Shown here: positions 36,375 through 40,558 of the stretch, piece after piece
Layout of the letters: every line of letters starts with the position of its first letter
Numbering within the stretch: the first letter of the stretch is position 1
Made by a program: the position numbers and the translations under genes
Notes under the pieces: generated by a model
The model's input: only the letters and a program-made list of their open reading frames with translations
What the model was told of the DNA's origin: nothing
Database searches by the model: none
Source of the DNA: Acidimicrobiia bacterium
GTDB taxonomy: Bacteria > Actinomycetota > Acidimicrobiia > Acidimicrobiales > AC-14
Assembly: GCA_023265045.1 (NCBI GenBank)
Contig: JAHFUQ010000024.1
Span: 1 to 40,558 of the forward strand
DNA: 40,558 bases
Reading direction: 5' to 3'

Positions 36375-36859
36375 GTGCGCCGCGCCTGCGGGCCAAGGTG
36401 CTGACGGTGTCGGACGGGGTGATCGCCGGCACGCGGCAGGACAAGTCCGGCGCCGCGCTGGCCGACCGGCTCCGGGCCGCGGGTTGGGAGGTCACTGACC
36501 GGTGGGCGGTGGCGGACGGCGACCGATCGGTGGCGGACGCGCTCAAGGAGCTGGCCTGGGGTTGGAGCGGGCTGATCGTCACCACGGGGGGCACGGGGTT
36601 CTCGCCGCGTGACCGCACGCCCGAGGGCACCAGATCGGTGCTCGAACGGGATGCGCCGGGACTGGCGGAGGCGATGCGCGGCGCCAACCCGGAGAAGGGG
36701 CGGCTGTCGCGGGGCGTGGCGGGGACGCTCGGCACGTGCATCGTGGTGAACACGCCCGGGTCGACGGCGGGCGCGGTCGAGTGCCTGGACGCGGTGCTCG
36801 ACGTCCTGCCCCACGCCCTGGCGCTGTTGGCGGAAGAGCCCACCGAGCACCCCTCTTGA
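36371..36859 (+). CDS. MogA/MoaB family molybdopterin adenylyltransferase-like protein
   Basis: 162 residues from CTG 36371. The molybdopterin-binding fold is clear: AKVLTVSDGVIAGTRQDKSG, IVTTGGTGFSPRDRTPEG, GRLSRGVAGTLG and VVNTPGSTAGAVECLDAVLD. It could adenylylate molybdopterin, but no other Mo-cofactor gene is in the window. CTG 36371 forms CTGA with the fmt stop and has GGGGGAG eight bases upstream. GTG 36365 is in frame but too close to that site. In several actinobacteria rsmB and rpe occupy the space between fmt and ribD. Confidence 0.88.
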   Translation: MSAPRLRAKVLTVSDGVIAGTRQDKSGAALADRLRAAGWEVTDRWAVADGDRSVADALKELAWGWSGLIVTTGGTGFSPRDRTPEGTRSVLERDAPGLAEAMRGANPEKGRLSRGVAGTLGTCIVVNTPGSTAGAVECLDAVLDVLPHALALLAEEPTEHPS

Positions 36860-37812
36860 TGGCGCGGGCCATCGAGCTGGCGGCGTCGGTGCGGGGATCG
36901 ACGTCGCCCAACCCCTGGGTGGGGTGCGTGATCGAGCCGGGCGGGTTCGAGGGGGCGACGCAGCCGCCCGGGGGCCCGCACGCCGAGGTCGTGGCGCTGG
37001 CGGCTGCAGGGGAGGCGGCTCGGGGCGCAACGCTGTTCACGACTTTGGAACCCTGCTCGCACACCGGGCGCACGGGGCCGTGTACGGAGGCCATCGTCGC
37101 GGCCGGGGTGCGCCGGGTGGTGGCGGCGATCGAGGACCCCGACCCGAAGGTTCGGGGCCGGGGGTTCGCGGCGCTGCGGGAGGCGGGGATCGAAGTCGAG
37201 GTCGGCGAGGGCGCCGACGAGGTGCGCGCCCAACTGGCGCCCTACATCAAGCACCGCACGACGGGCCGGCCCTGGGTGGTCCTCAAGCTCGCGGCCACGT
37301 TGGACGGCCGCACGGCCGCGCCGGACGGCTCATCGCGCTGGATCACCGGGGAGGAGGCCCGGCGCGACGCCCACCGGCTACGGGCCGAGTCGGACGCGGT
37401 CGTCGTGGGCGCCGGCACGGTGCGGGCCGACGACCCCGAGCTGACCGTCCGGTCGGTCCCGGCCACCCGCCAGCCGCTAAGGGTCGTCGTCGGCGAAGCG
37501 CCGCCGCTCGCCCGCGTGCGCCCCGCGCTGGAGGTGGCGGGAGAACCGGGGGCGATCCTCGACCAGCTGGGCGCGATGGGCGTGGTGCAGGCGCTGATCG
37601 AAGGCGGCCCGACGGTGGCCGGCGAGTTCCACCGGGCGGGCCTGGTCGACCGCTACGTCGTCTACCTGGCGCCGGCCCTGCTGGGCGGCGACGACGGCCG
37701 GCCGGTGCTGGCCGGGCCGGGCGCGCCGACCATGGACGACGTGTGGCGGGGCCGGATCGTGTCGGTGGAGCGGTTGGGCGGCGACCTCCGGGTCGAGCTC
37801 TCCGCGCGGTAG
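36859..37812 (+). CDS. ribD: Riboflavin biosynthesis protein RibD (deaminase/reductase)
   Basis: 317 residues, bifunctional. The N-terminal deaminase begins MARAIELAASVRGSTSPNPW and has the zinc site HAEVVAL plus EPCSHTGRTGPCTEAI. The reductase begins near residue 130 (RPWVVLKLAATLDGRTAAPD) with SRWITGEEARRDAHRLRAES, GAGTVRADDPELTVR and ALIEGGPTVAGEF. ATG 36859 overlaps the preceding stop (TGATG); TTG 36856 is an alternative. First gene of the rib operon. The final codons overlap the dispersed repeat shared with the aroQ leader. Confidence 0.95.
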   Translation: MARAIELAASVRGSTSPNPWVGCVIEPGGFEGATQPPGGPHAEVVALAAAGEAARGATLFTTLEPCSHTGRTGPCTEAIVAAGVRRVVAAIEDPDPKVRGRGFAALREAGIEVEVGEGADEVRAQLAPYIKHRTTGRPWVVLKLAATLDGRTAAPDGSSRWITGEEARRDAHRLRAESDAVVVGAGTVRADDPELTVRSVPATRQPLRVVVGEAPPLARVRPALEVAGEPGAILDQLGAMGVVQALIEGGPTVAGEFHRAGLVDRYVVYLAPALLGGDDGRPVLAGPGAPTMDDVWRGRIVSVERLGGDLRVELSAR

Positions 37813-37839
37813 GCGTCCCCATGCCCCAATGGCGCGGAA
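37804..37839 (+). repeat. Dispersed 36-nt repeat, copy upstream of ribE
   Basis: Second copy of the sequence at 12601-12636 (30 of 36 identical). It spans the ribD stop and includes ATG 37821, which opens the mini-ORF MPQWRGRVAR ending at TAG 37851-37853, just before the probable ribE GTG 37856. The corresponding peptide before aroQ ends VPHWRGNVPS. I see no FMN riboswitch in this gap. Confidence 0.7.
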
Positions 37840-37855
37840 GAGTGGCGAGGTAGGG

Positions 37856-38416
37856 GTGTTCACCGGGATCGTCGAGGAGCTGGGGACCTTTCTGGGACGG
37901 GACGGGGGCCGGTTCCGGTTCGCGGCGGCGCTCGTGATCGAGGACGCCGAGGTGGGGGGGTCGATCGCGGTGAACGGGGCGTGCCTGACGGTGGTGGCCG
38001 TGGAGGCCGGCCGTTGGGAGGCCGATGTGATCGCCGAGACGCTGGCGCGCACCAACCTGGGCGATCTGGCCGCGGGTGATTACGTCAACTTCGAGCGGCC
38101 GGTGCGCCTGGCCGACCGGCTGGCTGGCCACCTGGTGCAGGGGCACGTCGACGCGGTCGGTGAGGTCGTCACGCCCGCGCCCCTGCTCCGGGTGCGCGTC
38201 GAGCCCCGGTGGCGGCGCTACCTCGTGCCCAAGGGCTCGGTGACGGTCGACGGCGTGAGCCTGACCGTGGTCGACGCCGTCGAGGACGGGTTCAGCGTCG
38301 CCGTCATCCCCCACACCGCCGAGGTCACCACCCTCGGCCGCCGCCGGCCCGGGGACCGGGTCAACCTCGAGTTCGACATAATCGCCAAGTATGTCGAACG
38401 ACTCCTGAGAGACTAG
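37856..38416 (+). CDS. ribE: Riboflavin synthase, alpha subunit
   Basis: 186 residues; dismutates two lumazines to riboflavin. Two lumazine-binding repeats are seen: [11 protein letters not shown]...[15 protein letters not shown] and [13 protein letters not shown]...[17 protein letters not shown]. The end is [21 protein letters not shown] 37856 gives the standard (M)FTGIVEELG start and follows gcgagg. ATG 37829 would add nine residues (MARKSGEVG) and lies inside the dispersed repeat. Six nt-scale spacing to ribBA. Confidence 0.94.
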   Translation: MFTGIVEELGTFLGRDGGRFRFAAALVIEDAEVGGSIAVNGACLTVVAVEAGRWEADVIAETLARTNLGDLAAGDYVNFERPVRLADRLAGHLVQGHVDAVGEVVTPAPLLRVRVEPRWRRYLVPKGSVTVDGVSLTVVDAVEDGFSVAVIPHTAEVTTLGRRRPGDRVNLEFDIIAKYVERLLRD

Positions 38417-38423
38417 GGCCACC

Positions 38424-39635
38424 ATGGGTTTCGCCAGCATCGAAGAGACGATCGCGGCCATCGGGCGCGGCGAGATCGTCGTCGTCGTGGACGACGCCCA
38501 GCGGGAGAACGAGGGCGACCTCATCATGGCGGCCGAGTTCGCCACGCCCGAGAAGATCGCGTTCTTCCTGAGCCACACGTCGGGCGTGATCTGCATGCCG
38601 ATGATGGGGGAGCGCCTCGACCAGCTCGATCTGCCGCCCATGGTGGCCGACAACACGGACCCCCGGCGCACCGCGTTCACGGTGTCGGTCGACGCCCGGC
38701 GGGGCACGACCACCGGCATCTCCGCGGCTGACCGGGCCGCCACCATCGCCGCCCTCGTCGACCCCGCGACCCAGCCCACCGACTTGGCGCGCCCCGGCCA
38801 CATGTACCCGCTGCGCTACCGCGAGGGCGGGGTGCTGAACCGGGCCGGGCACACCGAGGCGACCGTCGACCTGGCCCGCTTGGCCGGGCTGTACCCGGCG
38901 GGAGTGCTGTGCGAGGTCGTCAACGAGGACAAGACGGGCATGGCCCGCCTTCCCGAGCTGGAGGTCTTCGCCCAGGAGCACGGGCTGCTGCTGACGAGCA
39001 TCGCCGAGCTGATCCGCTACCGCCGCCAGCGCGAGGTGCTGGTGCGCCGGGTCGCCGACGCACGCGTGCCCACCGAGTGGGGCGACTTCACCGCCTACGT
39101 CTACGAGTCGCTGCTCGACGGCGAGCAGCACGTGGCGCTGGTGCGCGGCGCGGTGCAGGGCGAGAAGAACGTCTTGGTGCGGGTGCACTCCGAGTGCCTG
39201 ACGGGCGACGCGCTGGGGTCGCTGCGCTGCGACTGCGGGCTGCAGTTGCGGGGCGCCTTCGAGCGCATCGCCGCCGAGGGCCTGGGCGTCGTGCTCTACC
39301 TGCGGGGCCACGAAGGGCGCGGCATCGGCCTGGCCCACAAGCTGCAGGCGTACACACTGCAGGACCAGGGCCACGACACCGTGGACGCCAACCTCCAACT
39401 GGGGCAGCCGGTCGACAGCCGCAAGTACGGCACCGGCGCCCAGATCCTCGTCGACCTCGGCATCACCACCATGCGGCTGCTCACGAACAACCCGTCCAAG
39501 CGGGCCGGGCTCGACGGGTACGGCCTGGAGATCGTCGAGCGGGTGCCGCTCCAGACCGTCCCCAACGCCGAGAACATCCGCTACCTGCGCACCAAGCAGC
39601 AGCGGCTCGGGCACCTGCTGGAGGGCCTCGAATGA
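38424..39635 (+). CDS. ribBA: 3,4-dihydroxy-2-butanone 4-phosphate synthase / GTP cyclohydrolase II
   Basis: 403 residues, fused enzyme that supplies both riboflavin precursors. The RibB domain (1-~200) has [48 protein letters not shown] and [20 protein letters not shown]. The RibA domain has [20 protein letters not shown] with the zinc cysteines, [29 protein letters not shown] and [20 protein letters not shown]. All expected catalytic residues are visible in both halves. Stop overlaps ribH (ATGA). Confidence 0.97.
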   Translation: MGFASIEETIAAIGRGEIVVVVDDAQRENEGDLIMAAEFATPEKIAFFLSHTSGVICMPMMGERLDQLDLPPMVADNTDPRRTAFTVSVDARRGTTTGISAADRAATIAALVDPATQPTDLARPGHMYPLRYREGGVLNRAGHTEATVDLARLAGLYPAGVLCEVVNEDKTGMARLPELEVFAQEHGLLLTSIAELIRYRRQREVLVRRVADARVPTEWGDFTAYVYESLLDGEQHVALVRGAVQGEKNVLVRVHSECLTGDALGSLRCDCGLQLRGAFERIAAEGLGVVLYLRGHEGRGIGLAHKLQAYTLQDQGHDTVDANLQLGQPVDSRKYGTGAQILVDLGITTMRLLTNNPSKRAGLDGYGLEIVERVPLQTVPNAENIRYLRTKQQRLGHLLEGLE

Positions 39636-40105
39636 CCACCGGCGCCGGCCCCCGGGCGGCCCGGCTCGAGCCGGGAGCGGGGCGGGGGATGCGCGTCGCC
39701 GTCGTCGCCGCCCGGTTCAACCCCGACGTCACGGAACGGCTCGCCGAAGGGGCGCACGCGGCGCTCGTCGAGCTGGGCGCGGAGGTGTCGCTGCTGTGGG
39801 TGCCGGGCGCCTTCGAGCTCCCCCTGGCGGCGCACCGGCTGGCGTCCTCGGGCGAGGTCGACGCCGTCGTGTGCGTCGGCGCGGTCATCCGGGGCGAGAC
39901 CGACCACTACACCCACGTCGCCACGCAGTGCGCGGCGGGCCTCCAGCGCGCCCAGCTCGACACCGGCGTCCCCGTGATCTTCGGCGTGCTGACCACCGAT
40001 ACGGTCGAGGACGCGCAGGCGCGGGCGGGCGGCAAGCACGGGAACAAGGGCGCCGAGGCCGCCGAGGCGGCCGTGGAGATGGTGGAGCTGCTGCGAAAAT
40101 GCTGA
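39632..40105 (+). CDS. ribH: 6,7-dimethyl-8-ribityllumazine synthase
   Basis: 157 residues. [56 protein letters not shown] (with the catalytic His), [20 protein letters not shown] and [14 protein letters not shown] are all typical. It joins the two ribBA/ribD products into lumazine. ATG 39632 overlaps ribBA; an internal ATG at 39689 begins [10 protein letters not shown] but the overlap favours the longer form. Confidence 0.95.
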   Translation: MTTGAGPRAARLEPGAGRGMRVAVVAARFNPDVTERLAEGAHAALVELGAEVSLLWVPGAFELPLAAHRLASSGEVDAVVCVGAVIRGETDHYTHVATQCAAGLQRAQLDTGVPVIFGVLTTDTVEDAQARAGGKHGNKGAEAAEAAVEMVELLRKC

Positions 40106-40119
40106 GCCGATGCTGAGCC
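40099..40119 (+). repeat. 11-nt tandem duplication at the ribH/hisG junction
   Basis: atgctgagcc occurs at 40099-40108 and again at 40110-40119, a period of 11. The first copy holds the ribH stop, the second the hisG start. This resembles the 17-nt duplication at alaS/ruvX. Confidence 0.6.
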
Positions 40120-40558
40120 TCGTCCTGCCCAAGGGGTCGCTGGAGAGGGCCACGCTGGAGCTGTTCGAGGCGGCCGACCTGTTCGTGCAGCGGTCGTCCT
40201 CGGTCGACTACCGGGCGTCGATCGACGACCCCCGTATCGCCGACGTCCGCATCCTGCGCCCCCAGGAGATCCCCAACTACGTGGCCGAGGGCCTGTTCGA
40301 CATGGGCATCACCGGGCGGGACTGGATCGAGGAGATGGGCGTCGAGGTCGTGTCCCTCGGCGAGCTGCACTACTCCAAGGCCACGGCCCGGCCCGTGCAC
40401 ATCGTGCTGGCCGTGGCGGAAGACTCGCCCGTGCGGGAGGCCGGCCAGCTGCCCAACGGCGTGCGGGTGTCGACCGAATACCCCGAGCTCACGCGGCGAT
40501 ACTTCGAGAAGCTGGGCGTCGAGGCCGACATCCGCCTGTCCTACGGCGCTACCGAGGC
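40110..40558 (+). CDS. hisG: ATP phosphoribosyltransferase, N-terminal part
   Basis: The first ~149 residues of HisG; the gene runs off the right edge. LSLVLPKGSLERATLELFEA, then RPQEIPNYVAEGLFDMGITG and RDWIEEMGVEVVSL show the catalytic domain, which starts histidine synthesis by joining ATP and PRPP. ATG 40110 is four bases after the ribH stop and lies in the second copy of an 11-nt duplication. No hisE is found between ribH and hisG, where it occurs in some actinobacteria. Confidence 0.93.
   Translation, partial: MLSLVLPKGSLERATLELFEAADLFVQRSSSVDYRASIDDPRIADVRILRPQEIPNYVAEGLFDMGITGRDWIEEMGVEVVSLGELHYSKATARPVHIVLAVAEDSPVREAGQLPNGVRVSTEYPELTRRYFEKLGVEADIRLSYGATE

Noticed and set aside
37813-37855. 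FMN riboswitch before ribE
   Set aside because: The gap is only about 43 nt and lacks the conserved FMN aptamer segments.

Overview
The window is a 40.6-kb piece of a very GC-rich genome. It has dense co-directional operons, 4-base start/stop overlaps and an actinobacterial core gene order: aro genes, nusB, the pyr operon, then mihF-gmk-rpoZ-coaBC-metK-priA-def-fmt and the rib genes. The actinobacterial IHF (mihF), the DUF948/DUF6167-like pair beside alaS and a priA without a Walker A motif all point to Actinobacteriota. A deep lineage such as Acidimicrobiia is my inference; no 16S gene is present. Nearly every gene is on the + strand. The clear exception is one hypothetical gene at 19211-19732.

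Layout. 1-1.5 kb: end of rarA, two hairpins, a duplicated rarA tail and two small membrane-associated proteins. 1.6-9.7 kb: alaS-ruvX-mltG-aroE-prepilin peptidase-pyk-small membrane protein-DUF457 protein, all overlapping or nearly so. 9.9-16.7 kb: aroC-aroK-aroB-(24-codon ORF)-aroQ, then an S9 peptidase and a DUF885 peptidase. 16.7-19.7 kb: a broken Uma2-type gene, nusB, a DUF2207 membrane protein and the opposing hypothetical gene. 19.75-28.65 kb: complete pyrimidine operon pyrR-pyrB-pyrC-carA-carB-pyrD-pyrF behind a PyrR-type RNA site. 28.65-32.6 kb: mihF-gmk-rpoZ-coaBC, a decayed ORF, metK. 32.6-36.9 kb: priA, DUF3472 protein, def, fmt, MogA/MoaB-like gene. 36.9-40.6 kb: ribD-ribE-ribBA-ribH and the beginning of hisG.

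How the genes work together. The aro block makes chorismate (all but aroA and the DAHP synthase are here) and pyk sits on the adjoining PEP node. The pyr block makes UMP de novo and gmk makes GDP. The rib block makes riboflavin from GTP and ribulose-5-phosphate. alaS, def and fmt serve translation; rarA, ruvX, mihF and priA serve DNA maintenance.

No mobile element, CRISPR array, tRNA or rRNA was recognised. The most interesting signals are small-scale. Four genes (aroK, gmk, fmt, the mog-like gene) appear to start at CTG in a CTGA overlap. A diverged 36-nt sequence with a PxWRGxV mini-ORF lies in front of both aroQ and ribE. A hairpin plus T-run lies within or just before pyrR, behind the PyrR site. 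Short tandem duplications occur at gene junctions. A recurrent TANNNT-N6-9-start arrangement suggests leaderless transcripts.
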